64,000 nt of DNA from Annulohypoxylon bovei var. microspora (taxonomy: Eukaryota; Ascomycota; Sordariomycetes; Xylariales; Hypoxylaceae). The translations under genes were made by a program, and so were the position numbers. The notes under the pieces were generated by a model. It did no database searches and was not told where the DNA came from. It saw only the letters and a list, made by a program, of their open reading frames with translations. Of this stretch, positions 53,709-64,000 are shown one piece after another. The number at the start of each line of letters is the position of its first letter. The first letter of the stretch is position 1. The stretch covers positions 1 through 64,000 of the forward strand of contig MU405294.1 in the NCBI GenBank assembly GCA_022836615.1. The letters run 5' to 3'.

Positions 53709-56374
53709 CTAGTATCTCTCCATCAACCAAAGCCGCCGACGATCCGGCTTCATCCGCTCCAACAACTCCAGCTCAGCGTTCTTCATATCGATATACCGCT
53801 GCACGGCCTCGGGATGCAGATCCAACCCATCCAGCTTCAGCGCGTCGAGGGCCTCGCGCAAGTTGCCCGGGAACAGCGTCGTGATGCCCAGCCTCCTCTT
53901 CTCCCTCTCGCCGATCTTCGCGGGGTCGCCCTGGCAGTCGCCCCATATCAGCGGCGCCTTCCTGCGGACGCCGTCGACGCCGGCGCCGAGCAGCGCCGCG
54001 ATCGCGAGGTACGGGTTGGCCATGCCGTCGAGGATCTTGAGCTCCCAGTGGCTGCCCTCGATCTTGCGCAGCGGCGCCTCCTTGTTCTGCGTGCCCCACG
54101 TGATCCACCGCCCGCCCGCCCAGAAGCTGTCCACCATGCGCTCGTAGCTCGCCGGGCTGCTGTTCATGAACGCCGTGATCGCCCGGAAGTGCCCCAGCAC
54201 GCCCGCGTAGAAGGGCTCGTACACGGACGGCCGGTCGCCGCCCGCCGACGATATCGACACGTGCACGTGCGACCCCGAACCGCAGGCCGCCGCGAACGGC
54301 TTCGGGTGCAGGGTGACGCGGAACCCGTGGCGCGCGGCGACGGACTCGAGGATCTGGCGCGCGTGCAGCAGGCTGTCGCAGGCCTCGAGGGGCGGCAAGG
54401 GGGACAGCACGAGCTCGTACTGACCCGGCGCGCTCTCGGGGTGGAACTGCTCGAACGAGATGCCGGCGGCGTCGAGGCAGTCCATGATCTCGTCGGAGGC
54501 CGTGTTGAAGCTGCCCTCGCGGCCCCAGTCCGAGAGCACGCGGGCCATCGACCACGAGTGCCCGTCGTTGCGCAGCGCGCGGTACTTTTCCGAGCCGGCG
54601 CTGTCGTCGGGGTTGCGCTCCAGCACGACGAACTCGACCTCGAAGCCGAGCAGAAAGGTGAGGCCCATCCCCGCGGCTTTCGAGACCGTCTTGCGCAGGG
54701 CCGTGCGCGGGCACACGGCCGCCGGGGAGCCGTCTTGCTCCGTGAAGTCCCCGAAGCAGCTGACGTGGCCCTCGACCGGGCCGGCCTTTAGACTAGACCA
54801 GTCTACTTGCACTGTAAACGTGCCCGAGGCCGTGACCTGAGGGATCATGGCGTCCGTCTGTAGCAATCCGAGACCGGCTTTGGGGATAGATAGAGTGACG
54901 GGCTTGCCGCTCGACAGCGTCTTGTACACCTGCTTGATCGGGAGAGGCCGGCACTTGGCACTAGACGTGTAATCGTGCCAGTAGATCCGTAAATACTTGG
55001 CGTTTAGGCTCTGAAGTTTATGTATGATCGACTGGTTGCTCGGTTTAGTAGTACGTGAGACGGTCTCCAGTTGCGCGAAACTCGGCAGAGTAGACTGGGT
55101 TTGGAGGTTATAGAGTTTCTTCGAGTTGGAAAATAGAATAGCTTGGACAAGTTGTACGGCTTGTCTCTCCTCAAGTTGTTGGGTATGCACTAGCTTTCCT
55201 ACTACCTAGAGGAATCTAATTAGACATAAAAAGTGTGAGGTTGAGGGATGCTTACTGTTTTTAGGACGGAGCGGATCTGAGTCGTCGCGATGAAAAACAT
55301 CTCTGGGAAACCGTGGCCGTCGGTGCTGCAGAGGATCTTCGACCAGGGGCAAGCTTCCAGCATCTGCTTCACGACACCTTCTTGCCCCTGACGGCTAAGA
55401 CAGGGGAACACCTCCCCAATATCAGCGTAGACGTTGGGGTACATGGTTGCTAGATATGCCGTCTCCCTAGTCCAGGGATAACCAGAATGGAGAAGTACGA
55501 TCGGAACGGTGGGATATTCCCGAATAAATTCCTGCAAGTGAGCCGGTGATGATTTGGTTAGAGTTATGTCATTATCACCAAAACCAGTATGGAATTGGAG
55601 TGGCTTCTTATGGCCGGGAGCATCGCGAATGATCTTCGCAGCGGTATGAACGATCAGGTCATTCAGATGCGACTGTTCTAGTCTTTTCACAAGAGAGAAC
55701 CCATCGCCATAGTCATCCTTCAAGCCACCGCTGATCATACCTCGAAGGGCTCTCTTCGCGTCATCCGTCTGTATTTGGTTCTCTGTCGGAATATCTAGTC
55801 CACGTCGATAACAGATGATAGACTTAAAGCCGGCAACCTCAGGGTCATCAGTATACTGCTGGATTTCGCGCGAAAACTTGTCCAAGACTTGACTTAGGAA
55901 AGAATCTTTGAAAATAACATCACTTCCAAGTTTCAGGAAATGGGCGATGACATCCGCGGCCACGGTCTCAATTCTGACAACCCGCTTGCATTTGCTGTTC
56001 GTGAACTTATCATGCCACGAATGTGACTCGGAACAGTCATGTCTATCGAGTCCATCGTCAATTAGGATAGTCTCAATGCCCTGTAGACAGTGCTTGACCC
56101 ATTCGTCGGGTGACTCATGCCGTTTCCGCTCGACGGCCGCCTCCACTGCTTCCCATGTCCGCTCACAGCCAAGAGCCTGGGCCAGTTGCCTCACAGCCCG
56201 AATATGAGAAAGACTGTTCTTTGAATCTTCAAGAGCAACACCGTGTGCATCACTGGCGATGGAAAGTAGTGGGTGCTTAGTCACGACCCCGGGCTTGAGC
56301 AGCGGATGAGCGTGATTGTCGATGAGGGGCGTGCTATCGATAGCCGCATTTAGTAGTTTGAGGTCTAAAGTCAT
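53709..56374 (-). CDS. fluG: FluG-type amidohydrolase-glutamine synthetase fusion (two exons, 871 aa)
   Basis: Exons 56374-55256 and 55205-53709; the 50-nt intron has GTAAGC and TCTAG and keeps the frame (RSVLKT joined to VVGKLVHTQQL). The N-terminal half is a metal-dependent amidohydrolase: DNHAHP (His21, His23), QFHTGFGD, LLHSGYPW and STDGHGFPE. The C-terminal half is a type I glutamine synthetase-like domain: FEVEFVVL, GQYELVLSP, GSGSHVHVS, ITWGTQNKEAPLR and KILDGMANPYLAIAALLGAG. This two-domain order and length match Aspergillus FluG, needed for an extracellular signal that triggers asexual sporulation. Paralogues without a developmental role are common, so orthology is not proven. The GS half is GC-rich. 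The catalytic glutamine synthetase activity of FluG proteins is doubtful in the family generally. Confidence 0.92.
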
Positions 56375-56974
56375 CGTCTACGGGACAACTCCAGGAACTC
56401 TTCTTCAGACTCTTTCCTAGAAAATAGTATTAAAATAAGGAAAATTGATAACAGAGGGTTATGTCTTGAATCGAGGCCTAAGAGAGGGGGGAAGAGAGAT
56501 CTAAATAAATAAGCGGATCGACATTGTACTACTATCCAATACGAAGACCGCTGGATACAGACGCTTATGTAACAATAGATAGGGGGATATCTATTCCGCC
56601 ATCGTGCTGCAGTAGAATACGTCAGCAATTCACCACTGTAAAATGCCACAATTTGTGTGAAATAACTCAAGAATAGTTATCGTACTTTTGAAAGGTTGAA
56701 ACTTGACTTTAATATGCGAAGAAGTCTACCTACCTACCTACCTAGGGTAGGTAAGAAGTACCTAGGTGTATATATAAATTCCCAGAATTTGGTAGTAACG
56801 CTTTAACGAATATATATTATGTTCACCGTATCATAGGTAGCGCCTCGTCAATCTAGCTGCTGTTTATGTTTAAGGGAAATGCTAACTCCTTGGTTAGGTA
56901 CCTAGGTAGGTGCCTTAGTACCTAGCTGTACCCACTGGGTACGTTAGCCCCTGAAATTGATTACGATAACTTAG
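56375..56974. other. Intergenic, 0.6 kb; ACCTAGGT palindromes
   Basis: Divergent spacer with palindromic TACCTACCTACCTAGGGTAGG at about 56728-56752 and another cluster at 56897-56930. It may hold a missing first exon of the next gene. Confidence 0.4.
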
Positions 56975-58216
56975 GTATCATTTGAGAAAGAGAGTCTTAG
57001 ACTTGAAAACATAGGACATTCGCCCGCGGAAGTTTATGAAGCTATAGACTATGCACTGCAGCTTGCGTCGTCCCATCCTAATTTCGCTGAAGACCTGTCC
57101 TACCTTGAGAGGCATTGGGGCGACACCAAGTTAGACTTGGATACCATTAGATCCTTGCGCCACGAGCCTTGGAAATTTATTACAAGAGACGATGTAGACT
57201 GTACTGGCACCTCACACGGGCTTCGTGATGGTCCCTCTGATTGTATATGGCCTGTGAATCTGTCTGATATTGCTAAATACGGCTTTTCGGCCGCCGTCGT
57301 ATGTATCAGGTTCCTGGAGTCTATTCCAGCTGGAGTCTGCGGCAAAATCAGAAATATCGTCCTGCAGGAAGATCATCCAGCTGTGGCCATGTCTGCATCT
57401 CACGCAAGAGGTCTCATTCCATTCTGCAAAGAGAATCCCCGCCTCCGAGTCGAGCGCCGTGCTTATCTATGGAGGGATGTCTTCCTACATGGTATCCTTC
57501 CAAGAGTCTGCGATTATATTCCTTTATGCTCTCCTATGCCGGATATAGGTGTCTTGGATGCCCATCTATCGGAATCGATGGCCCGGTCTTTCGCCTTGTG
57601 GACAGTTGAGGCTCTGTCTCTTATCCCCGCCGTTATGCCTGCTGATTCATTCTCTCTAGTCTTTAGTAAGTCAATATCTTTCTCGCGTTGCAATCCATTC
57701 TATATAACACGATTCTCAAACTCATGTACGGAGAAAACTTGTACTATACCGAAATGGTATCGACCTCCACGACCCATAAGATAGAGTAAATGAGTGCTAA
57801 TTCAATACGTCCAAGATGGTGACCGGATACCAAAAAATGGTTCAGAAATCGTTGAAAACGTCATCAAGAGAGATGCGACGTGGCAGGCCGCCATGGAAGA
57901 AAACGCAAGGCTTGGTTTTTTAACGCCACTCGATTTTTTTCACAGGCCGTGCGGTACTTTCCCATTCGACATATTCAATGACTTCCCACAGGCCCTCGAA
58001 GACATTATCAACAAGAGAACCTCCGTCGTCCGGTGTGACTTCAATGTCGGCGAGTATTCTACATCTGATGTTAAGAAATTGACCGAAGAACGCCGTAAAT
58101 GGACATTGGACTTGTGGCGTCTCAAATGGCTCGAAGTTGGATTGGTTAGTTGGAATGATGTCCCCTCACTCCTTGAGAAGATACCACTTCTGAAAGAACT
58201 AATATCGGAATCGTAG
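56975..58216 (+). CDS. Unrecognised fungal protein, 5' end incomplete (at least two exons)
   Basis: Two exons can be joined: up to 57665 (open from 56975) and 57816-58216. The intron (150 nt) has GTAAGT, GCTAAT and CCAAG, giving ...SLVFNGDRIPKNGSEIVENVIKRDATWQAA. The first exon reads AEVYEAIDYALQLASSHPNFAEDLSYLERHWG before any ATG, so a start exon upstream is missing from my model. Other segments include KIRNIVLQEDHPAVAMSASHARGLIPFCKENPRLRVERRAYLWRDVF and a C-terminal EERRKWTLDLWRLKWLEVGLVSW. This pattern (KIRxIVLxED, HxxGLIPFCxENP, RDAxWQ) recurs in large, uncharacterised families of filamentous fungi. Function unknown. It borders the right AT-rich block, a common place for fast-evolving genes. 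Confidence 0.65.
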
Positions 58217-58440
58217 CGTTGGATGTTTATAACCATAGGATGGTAGAACTATGCAAATAGCGGCGTAGTAGAAATAGCGTGTGTGTGGCAACTAATAATA
58301 GCAAATACATAAGTTCATACGAAAGATCTCGCACTAAACGCGGATGCAAGGACGAAAAGAGGATAGCGTCTCTAGCGGGTGTGGGGGCCGAATTCGTCAC
58401 GACTAGGTACGTGATATGTGATAGGTGAGATTTGTAAATT
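58217..58440. other. 3' flank leading to AT-rich block
   Basis: Ordinary composition, no gene. Confidence 0.4.
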
Positions 58441-61400
58441 AATATTACCTGTTTATTACCGTAGCGGCAATGGGGGTGTTTTAATAACGGTTATTTACCG
58501 CGAAATAACGGTCATTTTTCGAAGATAATGGTTTTTTTTTTTTAATAACGGTTATTTTTCGAAAAAAACGATTATTGTTTTTTTAAAAGTGATTATTAAT
58601 TAATTAAAACGATTATTTTTTATTAAAAATTATTTAAACTTTAAATAATTATTTTTATTTTAATAATTATTCGTATTTTAATAATTATTATTTAAATATA
58701 AACCTTTTTAATTATTTTAACGATTTAATTTTAATTAATAATATATATTTAAATAAATAATATAATTAATAACTTTTTAATTTAAAGATTTTTTTTTTTA
58801 AAATAAATAATTTTTTTTTATTTTTTTTAACCACTTTTTTAATTATTTTCATATATATCGAATTTAATTAAATTAAATTAAATTAATTTAATTTAATTTA
58901 ATTTTTTTTAAATTAATTTAATTTATTCACGTGTTAAATTTATTTATTCGAAAATTAATAATTTAATCGCGTTAAATAAATAAATATCGTTATTAATCGT
59001 TATTAATTAAATTAAATTAATTAAATTATTTTTATTAAATTAATTAAATAAAATTAATTCGAATAAATTAATTTTAATTAAATTTAATTAATAAAATTAT
59101 TTTAATTTATTAAATTAATATATTAAATATATAAATAAATAAATAAATAATAATAAATAATTATTTAAATTAATAATTTAATCGCGTTAAATTAATATTT
59201 ATTTAAATTAATGTTTATAATAATTATTTTATAATAATTAATTTATAATAATCATTTTTATATAAAATAATTATATAAATAAAATTAAATTTATAATTAT
59301 CGTTATTTTATTAATTATCGTATAAAAATAAAAAACGTTTTTAAATTAATAACCGTTTTTAAATAATTAATCATTTATTTTTAATTAAATGATTATTAAT
59401 AAATACATTTAAATTTACGTTTAATTACCGTTATTAAAAACCTTTTTTACCGTTATAATATTTTTATAATTTATTTAAATATTTATTATACTTAATAATT
59501 AATAATAAATAAAATAAATAAATAATTATAATATTAAAATATTTAAATAAAATATTTAATAATATTAAATATAATTTTTTTATTAAAAAAACTTTTTTTT
59601 TTTTTAATTTTTTTTTAAAAAAAAATTTTCTTTATTTATTTTTATAAAAAATGAATTAATTAAAAACGAGATTTTTTAAAAAAAAACGAAGCTTTTACCG
59701 ATAAATTAATAAAATAAAAAGTTAAATTAATTAAATATTATAAGTTTTTTTTAACATTATATTAAAACTTTTTATTAATATTAATTTAATTTTTTTTATA
59801 TAAATGTAATATATAAATGGAAATTATAAAATAAATTAAAGTAATTTAAGTAATAATAATAATAAAAATTTATTAAATTTAATTTAATTTTAAAATTAAT
59901 TAATTAAAGTTAAATGTGAATTTATTAATTAATTAAAACACATTATTTATTTTTAACGTTAAAATTAAAACGTTATTACGTTTAAATTTTTTTTACCTTA
60001 TTAAATGCGGCCATTTTTTAATTAATTTACCACTTAATTTAAGATTTTATTAAATTCCATTAATTTTTAAAAATCGTTAATTTATTTTACTTATAATTTA
60101 ACCATTTTTTAATTAATTAATTAACGGGTTTTATTTATTTTTATTACTTTTAATTTATTTATTAAAGAATTTTTTAAATTTAAAATATTTAATTTTATTT
60201 TTTTCTTTTATAACTTTAATTATAACATTAAAATTATAAATAAAAGTTAATATCGCAAGCTTTAACATTAATTTTTTAACTTATTTTAATCGTTGAATTA
60301 ATTTTTTAATTAAATTTAATTAATTTATTTATTAATTAATAAAAAAAAATTTTTAAATTAAATTAAATAAATTAACGTATTTTTTCGATTAAAATAAATT
60401 AAATAATTAATATATATTTTTTATTAACGATTACACTTAAAAAATACCTTTAAAATATATACCTTTAACTTAAAAAATTAATGCGGCTTTTATTAATTTT
60501 AATTTTATAACTTTTAAACTTATCGTATAATTTAATTTTATTATCATTTTACTTGCTTTGTTTTAATTAATTATATATATGGTTTTAAATTCCATAAATT
60601 TTTTAAAAATAATAATTATAAATATAATTTTTTATGTAATTAATTAACTTAAACGAAAACGCCTTTATAATTTATTATTTAAATTTAAAAAAATCCGATA
60701 CATTTATTATTATTAAAATCTTTTAACCGAATGGTTTTATTTTATTTATTTAAATTAAATCGCTTTAATAAAATAATATATTTAATGTTAAAATATATCG
60801 ATTAAAATAAATTAATTTCGTATATAATTTAAAACGTTAAAATAATAATTAATTATTAAAAAAATAAAAGATTTTTAAAACCTTTAAACCGATTAATTAA
60901 AAAAAATCTATTATATTAATTAACCTTTTTTATTTATTTAAATTTGTTTTTTACTTTAATAAAAAATTACTTATATATTTATTTTAAAATTATAATAATT
61001 AAGATTTTAATATTATTTAAAAAATATAATGTATTTATATAATTATATAATAAAATTATTAAATGTAATAATAAAATCCTTAAATAATTATTTTATTATT
61101 AACGTCGTTTTTAAATATAATTCGCTTTTAATTCCGATTTACTTTAATTTTCTTAAAGTTAAAAAAATTAACCTTGAACTTTTAATTTAATTCGTTAAGT
61201 TATTTTTTTAATAATTAAAATATAAGTTAAGTTTTAATATTATTATTTTTTAATTTTTATTATAACCGGTATTTAAACCTTTCGAATTAATTATTTTTTT
61301 TTAATATTAATTGGTTTTTTAAATTAAATATAACGGATATTATAAAATAATTACAACGAAATTTTTATATCGCCGATCCGAAATATAACTTTAATAATTT

Positions 61401-64000
61401 TAATAATTAATTATTACGTTTAATAATTTACTTTAAAAATTTTTATATTATTAAAGATTTTCATATAATTTTAATTAACGATATTTACGAATATTATAAT
61501 TAATGTAAAAAATATTAATTTAATATAAATTTTAAAATTAATATATATAAAAAATATTAAACTTGAAACGGGATTATATATTTTAATAATTAATATTTAT
61601 TTTTAATAAAAAATAAAATAAATTTTAAAAATATTTTAAACCATTTATTACAATTAATTTAAATAAAAAAAATAATTATCTTTTAACTTTATTATTTTAT
61701 TAAAATATAACAAATTTAAGGTTAATAATATTAATATACCGATTATATTTATTATTTTTTTTAAAATGTTAATATTTTATTTATTTAATTTTCTTATTTT
61801 TTAAAAAAATTAAATATTATTGTATTAAAATTAATAAACGTTTAATTTTAATAATTAATTTTTTAAAACTTTAAAATTTATTAATATATCGTATAATAAT
61901 AATTAAAATTTTTTCGTTATAAATATTTTAAATATGTGGATATTAAAATTAATAAAATACAATTTTCGCAGCTTTTAAATAATAATAATATTTTTAAAAA
62001 GTTATTTATTTAATTTAATTTATTAAATTATAACGTTAATAATAATGTAATAAATAAAAAATTAAATAAACTTATAAATTAATATAATAACTTTATTATT
62101 CCGGATATAATAATATTAAAATAATAATTAAACGTTATAAAAAAAATTATTATAAAACGTTAATATATTATGGATTTACCTCGTATATAAAATATATTAA
62201 TCGATAAATTCGATTAATTATAATTATTATTTTCATTAATTTTTTTAACGTTTTTTTTTTAAAACGAAAATAAATTTATTATTTTTTAAAAGCGGGAGGT
62301 TAAATTTAACGAATATATTTATTATGCGATTAAATAATATAATAATAAATTTATTTTTTACCTACATTTTTTATTTATAACGTTTAATATATTTCGCCGT
62401 TAATAAATAAATACTTGTAATTTTTTTTACATTAATTATATAATTATAAAAAAATACATTATTATTAACGATATTTAAATAATTTTTAAAAATTTTTTTA
62501 ACGAAATAAAAAACTTATTTAACTTTATTATTTAATATTTAATAAATATCTTAAGATTTTAAATATTTTAAGTTAATAAGCGGGTTAATTTAAACGTAAT
62601 AATTAACACTTTTAATTATTTTTTTATGTTTTTTATATTATTAATAATTAATTTATAATAAAATAACTTATAATAACTTATATTTTATTACGTTAAATAA
62701 TTAATTATTAATAACTTTAATAAAATTTAAATTAATTAAAAAAACTTACGATTATATTTTTATATTATTATTTATTATTTTAAATTATATATTAAATTAT
62801 TTATAAAGCATGTAATAATGTAATAACGTTTAGCTGCCACTACTTTTAAAATATATTAATGGAGCAATTAATTAATATCTTAATTATAAGGTTAATATAT
62901 AAAGACCCTTTAAAGGAAATTATTTTATAATTTTCTTTTTTTTAATTTTTCATTTTAAATATTTTCGTTAATAAAGTATATGATCCCACTATTATATAAG
63001 CTTTATTTTGATTTAAGATTTGTTTATTATAATATAATATTTAAAGTTATTTATTTATTTTATTTTTTTAATTTAAGGGCTTACCTTTAAAATTCCCTTT
63101 TTTCTTAAATACGTAAATGCTTACGCATTAATCTGATTTTTTTTAAATTATAATATACTTAAAACTTTATTTTTAATTTACATTTAATTTTTAAAAGCTT
63201 TTATTTTCCCAAATAAAATTCCCCATATTAATGGTTATAAAGCTTTACTTTTACTTATAATAAAATACCCTTTAATATTATTTATTTTATTATTAATTAA
63301 TGATGGTATTTAAATTATTAAATAAAAGCCTTAATAAAAATATTAAGCTATTTATTAACTAGGTTAATTAATTAAGACTTACCTTTATTCCTTTAATTAT
63401 ATAACCTTAAGTTAATAAGTTTTTACTTGTGGTTAAAAAAAAATTTTCAACCTTAAAAAAAGCGTTAAAACCTTTAACGGCTTAAAGAACTACTTAATTA
63501 ATTACTTAACAACAAGATTGGAAGCTTATTCCTCTTTTTAAAAGGAAAAGGAAAAGAAGAGCTTTGTTTATTAATAAATTTTTTAATTAAAATGAACATA
63601 CCTTTTAATTAAACTTATGATAAAGCTTCACCACCTTACCTTTAAGGCTTAATATAATAAAGGTAAATTTACTTTAAATTATATTATTTATTATTTTAGA
63701 TAAATTAATAACATTAAAAGATTAATCGTAAATTATTACCTTTTTTTTTATTCTTTTTATTCCTTTTTTTCCCTTTACTTTCTTTACTTCTTTTCACACC
63801 CCTTACTCTTTTATTTTAACTTATGTATTATAAGATTTAATTATTTTTTTAATGGAATAAAATAATAAGTTTAAAGAATTAAATAGTTTTTAATGTATTT
63901 TTAAAACATAATTAATAGTTTTATTTTTATTTTTATTAAAAATTTATATTAAAGATTTATGTTTTTTATTAAATAAATTAAATCTTATATTTAAAGAATA
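58440..64000. repeat. AT-rich gene-free block (right), probably RIP-decayed repeat DNA
   Basis: More than 5.5 kb of almost pure A and T with abundant TTAA, TAAT and ATTA words and no ORF of note; it continues past the window edge. Its inner edge (58480-58610) has degenerate repeats of ATAACGGTTATTTTTCG. Composition toward 63000-63900 is slightly less extreme, with GCTTTAC and CCTTTA words that may mark a different decayed element. The parent repeats cannot be recognised. Confidence 0.75.
58476..58610. repeat. Degenerate tandem repeat at AT-block edge (AACGGTTATTTTTCG-like)
   Basis: Units such as AATAACGGTTATTTACCG, AATAACGGTCATTTTTCG and AATAACGGTTATTTTTCG recur about every 25-50 bp. Confidence 0.5.

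Noticed and set aside
53773..54791. Long ORFs (313 and 325 codons) overlapping the FluG glutamine synthetase domain
   Set aside because: Arg/Ala/Pro-rich frames created by GC-rich third positions; the FluG frame has the conserved motifs.
1..64000. CRISPR arrays, operons, rRNA genes or canonical tRNA genes
   Set aside because: None seen; the DNA is eukaryotic and no regularly spaced repeats or complete cloverleaf tRNAs were found by eye.

Overview
This window looks like nuclear DNA of a filamentous ascomycete (Pezizomycotina, most likely Sordariomycetes). The genes have short introns (about 50-190 nt) with GTAAGT/GTGAGT-type donors and CTAAC-like branch sites. The products are typical of moulds: Sts1/Cut8, FluG, Nop13, gamma-tubulin, Rae1, MetAP2, PRELI/Ups, and the fungal-only DUF3176 and DUF6536 membrane families. 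Intergenic DNA is littered with ACCTAGGT-type palindromes, and gene-free AT-rich blocks look like repeats decayed by RIP-type C-to-T mutation. The genus cannot be told from sequence alone.

Layout: 1-3650 is an extremely AT-rich gene-free block. From about 3.7 to 58.2 kb is a gene island: SRR1-like protein (-), calpain-fold protein (-) with the catalytic Cys replaced by Asn, Sts1/Cut8 (-), a large unrecognised low-complexity protein (-), a small conserved protein (-), gamma-tubulin (-), an unrecognised conserved protein (+), Rae1/Gle2 (+), a Fic-domain AMPylase-type protein (+), a doubtful ORF (-), and a DUF3176 membrane protein (+). A small AT-rich block split by an 833-bp inverted-repeat transposon follows. 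Next come a membrane protein gene with an in-frame TGA (-), an orphan protein (+), a P-loop kinase (-), a small protein (+), a PRELI/Ups protein (-), methionine aminopeptidase 2 (-), a DUF6536 membrane protein (-), Nop13 (+), FluG (-) and an unrecognised 5'-incomplete gene (+). From 58.4 kb to the end is a second AT-rich block.

Most genes are unlinked housekeeping functions: nuclear proteasome tethering, mRNA export, ribosome assembly, N-terminal Met removal, mitochondrial lipid transfer and microtubule nucleation. The 30-49 kb stretch is more accessory: three polytopic fungal-specific membrane proteins, an orphan gene, mobile DNA and an AT block.

The most striking non-genic structure is at 49265-49582. 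Two identical 69-bp repeats of the TG...CA type flank a 180-bp non-coding interior. The interior begins with a stretch that resembles the complement of a tRNA-Lys(CUU) 5' half and ends near a G-run. The whole is bounded by a 5-bp direct repeat (CATAC). A solo copy of the same repeat sits at 30061-30130 with its own 5-bp duplication (CCTCC). This has the anatomy of a miniature LTR retrotransposon (TRIM/SMART type) of only 318 bp.
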